From Desulfosporosinus acidiphilus SJ4 (lineage in GTDB: Bacteria > Bacillota > Desulfitobacteriia > Desulfitobacteriales > Desulfitobacteriaceae), in contig NC_018068.1 of assembly GCF_000255115.2 (NCBI RefSeq), positions 682,001 through 746,000 of the forward strand: a DNA stretch of 64,000 nucleotides, in the 5' to 3' direction. A program made the translations under genes and the position numbers. The number at the start of each line of letters is the position of its first letter. Within the stretch, counting starts at the first letter, position 1. Shown in pieces: positions 31,410 to 40,895 of this stretch. Below the pieces are notes generated by a model, which was given only the letters and a program-made list of their open reading frames with translations, searched no databases and was not told the origin of the DNA.

Positions 31410-33224
31410 ATGGCCAGTAACTTTAGATATAACACCCGAGATCATAAATTTATTATCAAAGAATGGCTTGATGGTAAAAAGATTCTTGGCTTAAAACGCT
31501 TTCGAGACATCTACAGCATGGAAGATGTGGATGGTATTCTTGAGCAAGCCTTAAAGGTCTGCAAAGATGTGGTTGCCCCGACTAATGATGACGGGGATAC
31601 GATGAAAGCAGTCTTTAAGAATGGAAACGTGATGGTTCCCCCCTCGTTCCATCATGCCTTCAAATACGTTGCCGACAATGGCTGGGGTGCCAGCAACAAG
31701 GATGTCGATGGAGAAGCTTCCCTGCCATCCCTTCTCTATGGTGCCGTGCATGAATATATGATTGCGGCCAACCCAGCTTTTGTGGCTTATTTAGGTTTGC
31801 CGGGCGGCGTTGCCTCCGTCATTAAACAGTTTGGTTCTAAGGAACAAATTGACTTTTTTACTCCCAAACTCTTCGCAACCACTTGGGGAGGAACCATGTG
31901 CCTCACGGAACCTGGCGGGGGTTCTGATGTAGGAGACATGTTAAGTAAAGCCTATCCAACAGATGATCCTAGGATTTACAAAATTAAAGGGACAAAATGT
32001 TTTATTACATGCGGGGATCATGATCTGACGGAAAACATTATTCACTTGGTCTTGGCGAGAATTGACGGTGGAGTGCCTGGAACGAAGGGTTTGTCCCTTT
32101 TCCTAGTCCCTAAAATTTGGGTCAATGAGGATGGGAGCCTGGGAGAGCCCAATGACGTTGTAACAGTGGGAATTGAACATAAGATGGGTCTTCAAGGGTC
32201 AGCGACTGCAGTGCTTAATTTCGGCGAAGAGGGTTTGTGCCGTGGTTTTTTGTTAGGTGCGCCCTTGGATGAAAAAGGGCAAGGTCAAGGTATGGCTCAA
32301 ATGTTTAAAATGATTAACGGTTCTCGGGTTGACACCGGTCATTGTGCTTTGTCTGTAGCAACTGTGGCCTATAATAACGCGGTTGCTTATGCTAAAGAAC
32401 GTATTCAAGGCAGACCTATCAACAATCCGAAGGGAAATAGGGTTCCTCTTATCCAGCATGAAGATATCCGCCGCATGCTGCTCACTCAAAAGGCCACCCT
32501 GGAAGCAATGCGAGCCATGATTTTTAAAGGGTACTATACGCTGGATTTAATTTCTTTCGGAGATGATCCGGAAGATGTTCGAAAAGCTAAACGTTATATT
32601 GAAGTTATAACTCCTTTAATTAAAGCTTACTGCTCGGATCAAGCCTGGCTCATGATTACGGAAGCCATTCAGGTTCATGGTGGTTACGGCTATACCGAGG
32701 AGTATCCCATTGCCCGCCAGGCCAGGGATTGCAAGATATATTCCATCTGGGAGGGAACGAATTTTATCCAGTCTCTCGATCTCGTTTTCCGCAAATGGGG
32801 CTTGGATAAAGGAAGCGTATTTAAGGATTGGCTGCAGGAAATCGTGGAATTTGTCAGAGAAAATTCTGCGAACCGCGAATTTCCTCGCGAATTTGCTATC
32901 CTGAGTCAGGCTTTAAAAGCCTATCAGGAGCTAATGGCCGCCGTGTTTGTATACATGAAAGAGGATATTCGCTTCGTTCCTTTGTATACCACGAGGATTT
33001 TACGGGTGACCGCTGAGCTTTATGGGGCCTTTTTATTGATGCAGCAAGCTTTAGTAGCTCGTGAAAAGTTAACTCAGGGAATCGTTGATGAAGATTTTTA
33101 TAAAGGCAAAATTAGTTCAGCCCAATTCTATTTGCGAAATATCCTGCCGGATGTCATGGCAACTGTTCAAATCATTAAGGATTATGATCCATCAGCCATC
33201 GAGATTCCTGAGGGAGCATTTTAA
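31410..33224 (+). CDS. Acyl-CoA dehydrogenase, long (about 600 aa) type, copy 1
   Basis: Flavoprotein that makes 2-enoyl-CoA from acyl-CoA and passes electrons to an ETF. 604 residues: unlike the 380-residue type it has an extended N terminus and a C-terminal helical domain, as in FadE5/DmdC-like enzymes. Motifs: MCLTEPGGGSDVGD (flavin/substrate), EHKMGLQGSATAVLNF, and KIYSIWEGTNFIQS, whose Glu is in the position of the catalytic base. ATG at 31410 with GAGGAAG upstream. Very similar over its whole length to the copy at 42744 (both begin MASNF), and less so to that at 38815, so it arose by duplication. Confidence 0.94.
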   Translation: MASNFRYNTRDHKFIIKEWLDGKKILGLKRFRDIYSMEDVDGILEQALKVCKDVVAPTNDDGDTMKAVFKNGNVMVPPSFHHAFKYVADNGWGASNKDVDGEASLPSLLYGAVHEYMIAANPAFVAYLGLPGGVASVIKQFGSKEQIDFFTPKLFATTWGGTMCLTEPGGGSDVGDMLSKAYPTDDPRIYKIKGTKCFITCGDHDLTENIIHLVLARIDGGVPGTKGLSLFLVPKIWVNEDGSLGEPNDVVTVGIEHKMGLQGSATAVLNFGEEGLCRGFLLGAPLDEKGQGQGMAQMFKMINGSRVDTGHCALSVATVAYNNAVAYAKERIQGRPINNPKGNRVPLIQHEDIRRMLLTQKATLEAMRAMIFKGYYTLDLISFGDDPEDVRKAKRYIEVITPLIKAYCSDQAWLMITEAIQVHGGYGYTEEYPIARQARDCKIYSIWEGTNFIQSLDLVFRKWGLDKGSVFKDWLQEIVEFVRENSANREFPREFAILSQALKAYQELMAAVFVYMKEDIRFVPLYTTRILRVTAELYGAFLLMQQALVAREKLTQGIVDEDFYKGKISSAQFYLRNILPDVMATVQIIKDYDPSAIEIPEGAF

Positions 33225-33250
33225 AGATTATTCATAGGGAGATGATTCAA

Positions 33251-34117
33251 TTGAAATTAGAAGACATTAAAACAATTTGTGTTGTCGGAGCCGGTAACAT
33301 GGGCCATCAGATTGCCCTCTGCTGCGCTTTAGCCGGCTATAACGTCACTTGTACGGATATAAGTCAGGATATGCTGGACAAAGCAGAGGCTTTTGCCAAA
33401 TCCTATTTGCCGGAACGGGTTAGTAAAGGAAAACTGACGCAAGAGCAGGCAGACAGTGCTTTGACGAAGCTGAAATTTACTGTGAGTCTAGAAGAAGCGG
33501 CAGGAAACGCCGATTTTGTTATTGAGGCGGCCGTGGAAAAAATGGATATTAAGCGGAAGCTTTTTGCCGATTTGGATAGAATTGCTCCTCCTCAGACAAT
33601 TCTTGTCACCAACAGCTCCTATATTGTCAGTTCGGAGATCGCCGATGTAACAAAGCGTCCTGACAAAGTCTGCAACATGCATTTCTTTAATCCGGCCTTG
33701 GTTATGAAACTGGTGGAGGTTGTACAAGGACCCCATACATCTGCTGAAACTGCGCAAATCACCATGGACCTAAGTGCTAAATTGGGCAAGACCGCTGTTT
33801 TGCTTAAAAAAGAAATTTATGGCTTCTTGGTCAATCGGATATTATCGGCCCTGTCTCAAGAGGCGTTGTTCCTCGCTGACATGGGAATTGCCACTCCCCA
33901 AGAGATTGACCTTGCTGTAACGAATGCCTTGGGGCATCCTATGGGGCCTTTCCGTTTAATGGATTTAACGGGTATTGATCTTGCTTACTATTCTTCTCTG
34001 GAACGCTATCAAAGGACTCGTGATCCTAAAGATAAACCTTCGCCGTTAGTTGTGGAGAAATTTGTTAAGGGCGAATGGGGCAAGAAAACGAAAAAAGGTT
34101 ACTACACTTACGAGTGA
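33251..34117 (+). CDS. 3-Hydroxyacyl-CoA (3-hydroxybutyryl-CoA) dehydrogenase, copy 1
   Basis: Oxidises 3-hydroxyacyl-CoA to 3-ketoacyl-CoA with NAD. The TTG at 33251 is 9 bases after AGGGAG; the ATG at 33242 overlaps that site. 288 residues. Rossmann motif VVGAGNMGHQIA, then EAAVEKMDIKRKLF, SNSSYIVSS-like segment, catalytic His in CNMHFFNPALVMKL followed by the paired Glu in VEVV, and the C-terminal HPMGPFRLMDLTGID. A near twin lies at 35383 after one thiolase gene. Could work in either direction in vivo. Confidence 0.94.
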   Translation: MKLEDIKTICVVGAGNMGHQIALCCALAGYNVTCTDISQDMLDKAEAFAKSYLPERVSKGKLTQEQADSALTKLKFTVSLEEAAGNADFVIEAAVEKMDIKRKLFADLDRIAPPQTILVTNSSYIVSSEIADVTKRPDKVCNMHFFNPALVMKLVEVVQGPHTSAETAQITMDLSAKLGKTAVLLKKEIYGFLVNRILSALSQEALFLADMGIATPQEIDLAVTNALGHPMGPFRLMDLTGIDLAYYSSLERYQRTRDPKDKPSPLVVEKFVKGEWGKKTKKGYYTYE

Positions 34118-34139
34118 GTGAAACTTAGGAGGGTTCTAA

Positions 34140-35309
34140 ATGAGTAAAGAGGCCGTAATTGTTTCAGCCGTACGAAGTCCAATTGGCCGTGCCGGAGGCA
34201 CTTTAGGCAAGGCTCCGCCAGAATATTACGGAGCGGAAGTTATTAAAGAAGCTGTAAAGCGCATAAATCTTGACCCCGCTGAAATTTCTGATGTGATCTT
34301 TGGCAATTGTCTCAATGCCGGCGGCAATATCGCACGCTTATGTGCTTTGATGGCGGGTTTGCCCTTGGAGACTCCGGGGATCACTGTGGATCGCCAGTGC
34401 GGGTCAGGGCTCAATGCCGTCAACCTGGCGGCTCAAGCCGTGATGGCCGGTATGGATGGGGTCTATGTTGCCGGTGGAACGGAGAGTTGTTCGCTTAAGC
34501 CTTATGTTATGGAACATATGGAGTTTTTCAGCAAGACACCGCCGAAGTTCCGCGCTGGGTTCCAGCTCTCCCCCGAGGAAATCGGGAACCCGCCTATGGG
34601 AATCACGGCCGAGAACTTGGCTGAAAAGTATGAGATCAGCCGTCTGGAACAAGATGAGTTCTCCCTGGGCAGCCAGCAAAAAATGGGTAAAGCCATGGAA
34701 GAAGGTTTATTTAAAAGCCAGATTGTTCCCTTGAAGATTCCCGTGGGTAAAGGTAAAACTGTTGTTTTCGATACTGATGAACATCCCCGCCCGCAGACGA
34801 CTCTTGAGGGGCTGAGCAAGCTGCCGCCGGCTTTTAAAGCGGGCGGAACAGTCACTGCCGGTAATAGTTCCGGTTTAAATGATGCGGCGGCGGCAGTGAT
34901 TGTCATGTCCCTTGACAGAGCAAAGGGTCTGGGTCTTATGCCTCTAGCCAAGATTCGGACCTTTGCCGTTGCCGGGGTCGATCCGAATATTATGGGGATT
35001 GGTCCTGTTCCTGCGACAAGAAAAGCTTTGGCTCAAGCCGGACTTGCTTTAGACGATATAGAGCTCATCGAATTAAATGAGGCGTTTGCGGCGCAAGTTT
35101 TGGCCGTTCATCGGGAGCTGAAGTTTAATATGGACAAAGTGAATGTCAACGGTGGAGCCATTGCCCACGGTCACCCCATTGGTGCTACCGGTGCCATCTT
35201 AACGACAAAACTGGTTTATGAGATGAGTCGCCGGGATGTCCAGTTTGGCTTGCTTACCGCCTGCATCGGTGGTGGTCAGGGTATCGCGACTATTTTGGAA
35301 CGGGTTTAG
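34140..35309 (+). CDS. Thiolase (acetyl-CoA acyltransferase), copy 1
   Basis: Cleaves 3-ketoacyl-CoA with CoA. 389 residues. Nucleophile Cys87 in DRQCGSGLNAV, catalytic His in GHPIGATGA near 345, and second Cys in TACIGGGQG near the end. ATG at 34140 with GGAGGG upstream, 22 bases after the first dehydrogenase, so co-transcribed. Chain length preference is unknown; a second thiolase follows at 37550. Confidence 0.95.
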   Translation: MSKEAVIVSAVRSPIGRAGGTLGKAPPEYYGAEVIKEAVKRINLDPAEISDVIFGNCLNAGGNIARLCALMAGLPLETPGITVDRQCGSGLNAVNLAAQAVMAGMDGVYVAGGTESCSLKPYVMEHMEFFSKTPPKFRAGFQLSPEEIGNPPMGITAENLAEKYEISRLEQDEFSLGSQQKMGKAMEEGLFKSQIVPLKIPVGKGKTVVFDTDEHPRPQTTLEGLSKLPPAFKAGGTVTAGNSSGLNDAAAAVIVMSLDRAKGLGLMPLAKIRTFAVAGVDPNIMGIGPVPATRKALAQAGLALDDIELIELNEAFAAQVLAVHRELKFNMDKVNVNGGAIAHGHPIGATGAILTTKLVYEMSRRDVQFGLLTACIGGGQGIATILERV

Positions 35310-35382
35310 GCCAATGGGGAAACGATTTAAGAGGTCCCCCGACTTGTAAAGGTTGGGGGATATGGATCAGGAGGGGATTAAT

Positions 35383-36255
35383 GTGGAGAAGCCTAAAACC
35401 CATCGTATCTGCGTAGTCGGAGCAGGGAACATGGGGCACCAGATTGCCTTGAGCGCAGCTTTAGCCGGTTTTAAGGTGAAGTGTACCGATGTTAATCAGG
35501 AGGCTTTACAAAAAGCTGAGCAATTCGTGGCCAACTATCTTCCGGAGAGAGTTGCTAAAGGAAAATTGCAGACCTCTGAGGCTGACGCTGCCAGAGCTAA
35601 TATTTTGTTTACCGGCAGTTTGGAAGAAGCTGCAGGGGATGCAGACCTAGTCATAGAAGCTGCGCTTGAAAAATTAGGGCTCAAGCGTCAATTATTCAGG
35701 CAGCTGGATAAGCTTTGTCCCTTGCACACAGTCTTGGCCACCAACAGTTCTTACATTGTAAGCTCCAAGATCGCAGATGTCACAAGCCGTCCGGAGAAAG
35801 TCTGCAATATGCATTTCTTTAACCCTGCCTTAGTTATGAAACTTGTGGAAGTGGTTAAAGGACCTCATACTTCGGAAGAAACCACGGACATCGTAATGGA
35901 TGTCTCTGTACGCATGGGCAAAACGCCGGTGTTATTGAAGAAAGAAATTTATGGATTTCTCGTTAATCGAATTCTGGCAGCCCTTAAAAATGAAGCTATC
36001 TTTTTGCATGATATGGGGATCGCCGGCCATGAAGAAATAGATCAAGCTGTCACTCTTGCTTTGGGTCATCCCATGGGTCCTTTCCGTTTGATGGATCTTA
36101 CAGGGATTGATCTGACCTATTACGTGGGAACGGAGCGTTATCAAGAAACCGGTGATCCGGCCTATCGTCCTTCTCCAACGATTGTGGAAAAGTATATCAG
36201 GAAAGAGTGGGGACGGAAAACGGGTAAGGGATTCTACGAGTATCCAGAAAAATAG
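35383..36255 (+). CDS. 3-Hydroxyacyl-CoA dehydrogenase, copy 2
   Basis: Same reaction and fold as the gene at 33251: VVGAGNMGHQIALSAALAG, NSSYIVSSKIADVT, CNMHFFNPALVMKLVEVV and HPMGPFRLMDLTGID. GTG at 35383 chosen because AGGAGGGG ends 6 bases before it and because it matches the other copy's N terminus. 290 residues. The second copy differs mainly on the surface and near the N terminus, so different chain lengths or expression are possible. It is followed by an acyl-CoA dehydrogenase after 118 bases. Confidence 0.93.
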   Translation: MEKPKTHRICVVGAGNMGHQIALSAALAGFKVKCTDVNQEALQKAEQFVANYLPERVAKGKLQTSEADAARANILFTGSLEEAAGDADLVIEAALEKLGLKRQLFRQLDKLCPLHTVLATNSSYIVSSKIADVTSRPEKVCNMHFFNPALVMKLVEVVKGPHTSEETTDIVMDVSVRMGKTPVLLKKEIYGFLVNRILAALKNEAIFLHDMGIAGHEEIDQAVTLALGHPMGPFRLMDLTGIDLTYYVGTERYQETGDPAYRPSPTIVEKYIRKEWGRKTGKGFYEYPEK

Positions 36256-36373
36256 CTTAAATGCTGTTGCTGTTAAAATGATAGCTTCCCTGTAAATTAG
36301 TAAAGAGGCAGAAGGTCATTGAAAGTGAACAACACGTTCAGCTAACTGAGATTGTCAGATTGGAGGAAACGTT

Positions 36374-37528
36374 ATGGCCGAATCTCAAGTCACAACAGAA
36401 GAGCTTAATATCATCCGGCAGACGGTGCATAATTTTATTGCCAAAGAAGTTGAACCCCTGGCTCAGCAAATGGAAGAAGAAGATATGGTTCCGCGAAGCT
36501 TACTGGATAAAGCTGCAGAGATTGGCTTATTCGGTTTAAGCACACCTCAAGAATACGGCGGCTTAGGTGCGGGAATGGTCGGCAAGGTCATGATTTACGA
36601 GGAATTGGGCAGAGGTCCCAATTGTTTCACCTCGATTATTGGCTGTCATAATGGAATTGGCAGTGTCGGAATTGTAGAGTGCGGCAGCGAAGAACAAAAG
36701 GAACGTTACTTGCCGAAAATTGCGTCAGGCCAAATGATAGGAGCCTTTGCCCTGACGGAAGCATCTGCCGGCTCCGATCCGGCTAGTTTGAAAACAACGG
36801 CTGTTTTGAAAGGCGACCGTTACGTTTTAAATGGAACTAAGCAGTTTATTACTAATGGTGATATAGCCAATATTTTCACTGTCATGGCCATCACTGATAA
36901 GAGCAAAGGGAGCAAAGGAATTACTTCCTTTCTCGTGGAACGGAATTTCAAAGGGTTTTCGGTAGGAAAATTTGAGAAGAAAATGGGTTTGCACGGGTCT
37001 CAAACAGCAGAGCTTATCTTTGAAGATTGCGAAGTGCCTGTGGAAAATGTCTTAGGCGAAGTGGGGCAAGGTTATGTTAATGCCCTGAGAATATTGGCTA
37101 ATGGACGAGCCGGGTTGGCTGCCCGTAATCTTGGTTCTTGCGAGAAACTGCTGGAAGTAAGTGTTAAATATGCTTTGCAGCGAATACAATTCGGCAAACC
37201 GATTTTTGAAAATCAAATTATCCAGCATTATTTAGCAAATATGGCTATCGACATTGAGGCTTTGCGCAGCTTGACCTATGATGTCGCCCGTAAAATTGAT
37301 GAGGGCCAAAAGGTGATAAAAGAAGCTGCCATTGTCAAAGCTTTTGGTTCGGAAGCCTTCGGGAGGGTTGCAGATTTAGCAGTGCAGATTCATGGCGGCA
37401 TGGGATACATGCGGGAATGTGAAGTAGAACGATATTACAGGGATGCTCGAATTGCCCGTATTTATGAGGGGACTTCAGAGATTCAGCGCAACATTATTGC
37501 GGCCCAATTAAGAAAAGAATTTGTCTGA
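36374..37528 (+). CDS. Acyl-CoA dehydrogenase, short (384 aa) type
   Basis: Classic acyl-CoA dehydrogenase such as butyryl-CoA dehydrogenase. Motifs in order: FALTEASAGSDPASLKT, FITNGDIANIFTVMA, KMGLHGSQTAELIFEDCEVP, and RIYEGTSEIQRNIIA, whose Glu is the catalytic base. ATG at 36374 with GGAGGAA upstream. The length and motifs fit the family exactly. It follows the second 3-hydroxyacyl-CoA dehydrogenase and lies 22 bases before a thiolase. Not accompanied by etfAB here, so the electron carrier is encoded elsewhere. Confidence 0.95.
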   Translation: MAESQVTTEELNIIRQTVHNFIAKEVEPLAQQMEEEDMVPRSLLDKAAEIGLFGLSTPQEYGGLGAGMVGKVMIYEELGRGPNCFTSIIGCHNGIGSVGIVECGSEEQKERYLPKIASGQMIGAFALTEASAGSDPASLKTTAVLKGDRYVLNGTKQFITNGDIANIFTVMAITDKSKGSKGITSFLVERNFKGFSVGKFEKKMGLHGSQTAELIFEDCEVPVENVLGEVGQGYVNALRILANGRAGLAARNLGSCEKLLEVSVKYALQRIQFGKPIFENQIIQHYLANMAIDIEALRSLTYDVARKIDEGQKVIKEAAIVKAFGSEAFGRVADLAVQIHGGMGYMRECEVERYYRDARIARIYEGTSEIQRNIIAAQLRKEFV

Positions 37529-37549
37529 TAAGAAAAGGAGGAGGGCAGG

Positions 37550-38740
37550 ATGAAAGAGGCAGTGATCGTTGCCGGGGTTCGCACGGCCATCGGCAAAGTC
37601 GGCGGAACCTTGAAGGATATCGAGGTCGATTACCTGGCAGCTCAGGTTATAAAAGAAATTATGACTCGCAGCGGAATTCCAGACAGGGATATTGATGAGG
37701 TTATCTTTGGGCATACGAAACAAAGCGGCGATAATCCAAATGTGGCCCGCTTAGCCTGGCTGAGGGCCAATATGTGCGAAGAGGTTCCGGCATATACAGT
37801 CCACCGGCAATGCGGTTCAGCCCTGACTGCGGTCAATAATGCGGTTATGTCTATTTGGGCGGGAGCTCAAGAAATTGTCCTGGTCGGTGGAGCAGAAAGC
37901 ATGAGTACCGCCCCCTACTATCTGAGAAAAGCTCGCTACGGTTTTCGCATGGGGAATGCCGAGATTTTGGATTCCAATACTGAGAGTCAGCCCCGCTGTC
38001 AACCTCAGGAACGCTACGGATATTTGAACATGGGATTAACTGCTGAAAATTTAGCTGAAAAGTATAATATTAGCCGTCAAGAGCAGGATGAATTTGCCCT
38101 AAGCAGTCAAGAGCGAGCTATGCGAGCAATTAAAGAGGGGTTGTTCAAAGAAGAAATTGTTCCTTATGAGGTTAAAGGGAAAAAAGGGACTATCACCTTT
38201 GATACGGACGAGCATCCCAGGGAAACGAATATCGAACAGCTTGCCAAATTGCCGCCGGTTTTTAAGGAAGAAGGCACTGTCACAGCCGGAAATTCCAGCG
38301 GGCGCAACGATGGGGCAGCTGTATTGCTTGTAACTACTCCGGAAAGGGCCAAAGGCTATGGCTTAAAACCGTTAGTTCGGGTGATCGGACTTGGTGCCAA
38401 AGGAGTGCCGCCTCAAATCATGGGCATTGGCCCTGTGCCCTCCTCACAAGCTGCTCTTAAGATGGCCGGACTGACGTTAGACCAAATTGATCGTATTGAG
38501 CTTAATGAAGCCTTTGCAGCCCAGTCCCTTGCGGTTATCAAAGAACTGGGACTGGATATGGCTAAGACGAATGTCAACGGTGGGGCGATTGCCCTAGGGC
38601 ATCCTTTAGGTGCCACGGGGGCAATCATCTTAATTAAATTAATCAATGAGCTGAAGCGCAGCGGAAAACAATACGGCTTAGCTACCATGTGCATCGGCGG
38701 CGGTCAAGGCATTTCTACAGTAGTAGAGAATCTCAGCTAG
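37550..38740 (+). CDS. Thiolase, copy 2
   Basis: Second thiolase of the operon, 396 residues. Cys88 in HRQCGSALTAV, His in GHPLGATGA, and final Cys in TMCIGGGQG are present. It carries a longer middle loop (TESQPRCQPQERYGYLN) than copy 1, which may change chain-length preference. ATG at 37550 with AGGAGGAGGG upstream. Confidence 0.95.
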   Translation: MKEAVIVAGVRTAIGKVGGTLKDIEVDYLAAQVIKEIMTRSGIPDRDIDEVIFGHTKQSGDNPNVARLAWLRANMCEEVPAYTVHRQCGSALTAVNNAVMSIWAGAQEIVLVGGAESMSTAPYYLRKARYGFRMGNAEILDSNTESQPRCQPQERYGYLNMGLTAENLAEKYNISRQEQDEFALSSQERAMRAIKEGLFKEEIVPYEVKGKKGTITFDTDEHPRETNIEQLAKLPPVFKEEGTVTAGNSSGRNDGAAVLLVTTPERAKGYGLKPLVRVIGLGAKGVPPQIMGIGPVPSSQAALKMAGLTLDQIDRIELNEAFAAQSLAVIKELGLDMAKTNVNGGAIALGHPLGATGAIILIKLINELKRSGKQYGLATMCIGGGQGISTVVENLS

Positions 38741-38814
38741 ATACTTAAACACAAACTGTTTGGGAGCTTGTCCAAAGACTGCAATTTAAGATGTCATAAT
38801 TGGGAGGCTTGGCT

Positions 38815-40632
38815 ATGGAGTTTAAATACAATGTCCGGGATTTAAAATTTATTTTGAAAGAGTGGCTGCCGACAAAGGAAGTCTTAGAGTGTGATAGATT
38901 CAAGGATTTATACAGTCTGGAGGATATTGACCAAATTCTTACGGAAGGCTATAAAGTCTGCCGTGAGGTTATTAGTCCAATTAACGTGGTGGGCGATAGA
39001 AATCCGGCGGTATTTAATAATGGAGTCGTTACATCTCCGCCAGGCTATAAAGAAGTTTTCCAATTTATTCAGAAGAATGGATGGGGTTCCAGCAGCGAGT
39101 GCAGCAAATTAGAAGGCGGCATGCCCCTGATTATTTACAAGTCAGTATTTGAGATGATCGCAGCGGCCTGTCCGGCTATGGGCTCGAATATAAAATTAAC
39201 GTCGGGAGCCGCTAATGTGATTATTAATTTTGGGAGCGAAGACGATAAGAAAAGGTTTCTTCCCAAGATGTTAAGCGGGGAATGGCAGGGAACGATGAAT
39301 CTTACCGAACCTTCTGCCGGTTCCGATGTGGGTGATGCCTTAACAAAGTCTTATCCCACAGATGATCCAAAAGTCTATAAAATCAAAGGTACTAAGATGT
39401 TTATTACTGCTGGGGATGGTTCAATTTGCGAAAATACCATCCACTTAGTTTTAGCGCGTCCTCCCCAAGGCTGCCAAGGTTCGGCAGGGTTAGGGCTGTA
39501 TATTGTTCCTAAGTTTTGGGTCAATGAAGACGGGAGTTTGGGTAAGCTCAATGATGTCACTACTGTAGCAGTTGAGCATAAGATGGGGCTTAAAGGTTCG
39601 GCTACCTGCATGCTGAACTATGGGGAGAATGACGAGTGTTTTGGCATTATGCTGGGTGCTCCGCCAGATGAGAAGGGACGATCTCAAGGTTTAGCGATGA
39701 TGTTTAGAATGATGAATGAATCCAGAATCGGAACAGGCCACAATGCTAACGCCCAAGCGTCTTCAGCCTATGCCCAGGCCTCTCTGTATGCTTGCCAAAG
39801 AATCCAGGGTTATATTAAAGGAGAACGTGTTCCCATTATAAAACACCCGGATGTGCGCAGAATGCTTATGGATATGAAGGCTCATACCGAAGGCATAAGA
39901 GCGATGATCTTTAAGGGCTATTTTAATTTAGATATCGCTGAAAATTCGGCAGATAAGGATAAGGCCCAAAAAAGTGCCGAAAGGGCAGCTATACTCACTC
40001 CTTTAATTAAGTGCTATGGCAGTGAGACAGCTGTTTTAATGAACTGCGAGGCGATGCAGGTATTAGGGGGAGTGGGCTATACTCAAGAGTTTCCCCTTGA
40101 ACAGTCCTTGAGAGATTCCAAAATCCTAACCATTTGGGAAGGAACGTCGTTTATTCATGCTCAGGACCTCGTTAAACGCAAAATGAGAATGGGTGATGGA
40201 AAGCCGTTTCTTAGCTGGATGAAGGATATAGAATCCTTTATTACTGTGAATGAAGGGACTGCAGGATTGGAAAGAGAGTTTATCAATCTTAGTCAGGCTT
40301 ATCATTGCCTGGCCGAAGTGAAAAATCTCTATGATTTTTGGCATCTTAACAAAAAGGACGAGTTAATCGGACTCTATGCTCTAAGAACGTTATATATATG
40401 TTCTATGGTTATGGTTGCATCCTGTTTGCTGGAGCAGTCTTTAGCTGCACAAAGAACAATGGCTGAATTGTCAGCAGACCACTATGATTTTAACTTCTAT
40501 CAAGGGAAAATTGCCTGCGCTAAGTACTATGCCAATAATATCTTGCCGGGTGTTTTTAACTTGACAGAAATAATAAGAAATACCGATCTTTCAATCCAGG
40601 AGTGTCCGGAAGACTCTCTTATCGTAAATTAA
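38815..40632 (+). CDS. Acyl-CoA dehydrogenase, long type, copy 3 (divergent)
   Basis: A 605-residue long acyl-CoA dehydrogenase. The ATG at 38815 (MEFKYNVRDLKFILKEW) lies 7 bases after GGGAGG; the earlier TTG overlaps that site. Motifs: MNLTEPSAGSDVGDALT, FWVNEDGSLGKLNDVTTVA, KMGLKGSATCMLNYGENDECFG, and KILTIWEGTSFIHA with the expected Glu. It differs from copies 1 and 2 in much of the C-terminal third, so its substrate probably differs. Last gene of the main operon; no terminator was clear before the next promoter. Confidence 0.94.
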   Translation: MEFKYNVRDLKFILKEWLPTKEVLECDRFKDLYSLEDIDQILTEGYKVCREVISPINVVGDRNPAVFNNGVVTSPPGYKEVFQFIQKNGWGSSSECSKLEGGMPLIIYKSVFEMIAAACPAMGSNIKLTSGAANVIINFGSEDDKKRFLPKMLSGEWQGTMNLTEPSAGSDVGDALTKSYPTDDPKVYKIKGTKMFITAGDGSICENTIHLVLARPPQGCQGSAGLGLYIVPKFWVNEDGSLGKLNDVTTVAVEHKMGLKGSATCMLNYGENDECFGIMLGAPPDEKGRSQGLAMMFRMMNESRIGTGHNANAQASSAYAQASLYACQRIQGYIKGERVPIIKHPDVRRMLMDMKAHTEGIRAMIFKGYFNLDIAENSADKDKAQKSAERAAILTPLIKCYGSETAVLMNCEAMQVLGGVGYTQEFPLEQSLRDSKILTIWEGTSFIHAQDLVKRKMRMGDGKPFLSWMKDIESFITVNEGTAGLEREFINLSQAYHCLAEVKNLYDFWHLNKKDELIGLYALRTLYICSMVMVASCLLEQSLAAQRTMAELSADHYDFNFYQGKIACAKYYANNILPGVFNLTEIIRNTDLSIQECPEDSLIVN

Positions 40633-40830
40633 ATAGGTAGCGGTCCTGAATTATCCTTAACCATAGATTGAACCCATCAATACGTTAGTGAGTGCCAAGG
40701 TTGTCGATGCTGATTATAAGAACGATGCTCTTTTAAAGGTTACAGTCATTATGGACGGCACCTACATAGGGTTGAAACAGTCGCAAGCAAGAGATATAGC
40801 CTCAATTATTAGACTATTGAAAATTGTTCC

Positions 40831-40860
40831 TTTACTTCGGTTGTCATCGTTCTATATAAT
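40831..40860 (+). promoter_or_regulatory. Sigma-A-type promoter of the second sigma-54 activator
   Basis: TTTACT (40831-40836), 18 bases, TATAAT (40855-40860), 35 bases before the activator start. Same layout as the promoter at 24381-24410. Confidence 0.65.
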
Positions 40861-40895
40861 GGTGATAGAAGATGCAATATAAGTGGGGGATAAAT

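Noticed and set aside
31300-31494. 64-codon plus-strand frame before the first long acyl-CoA dehydrogenase
   Set aside because: It overlaps the start of the dehydrogenase in another frame and lacks a ribosome binding site.
40688-40882. 64-codon plus-strand frame between the main beta-oxidation operon and the second activator
   Set aside because: No ribosome binding site, no family resemblance, and it runs through the TTTACT-N18-TATAAT promoter.
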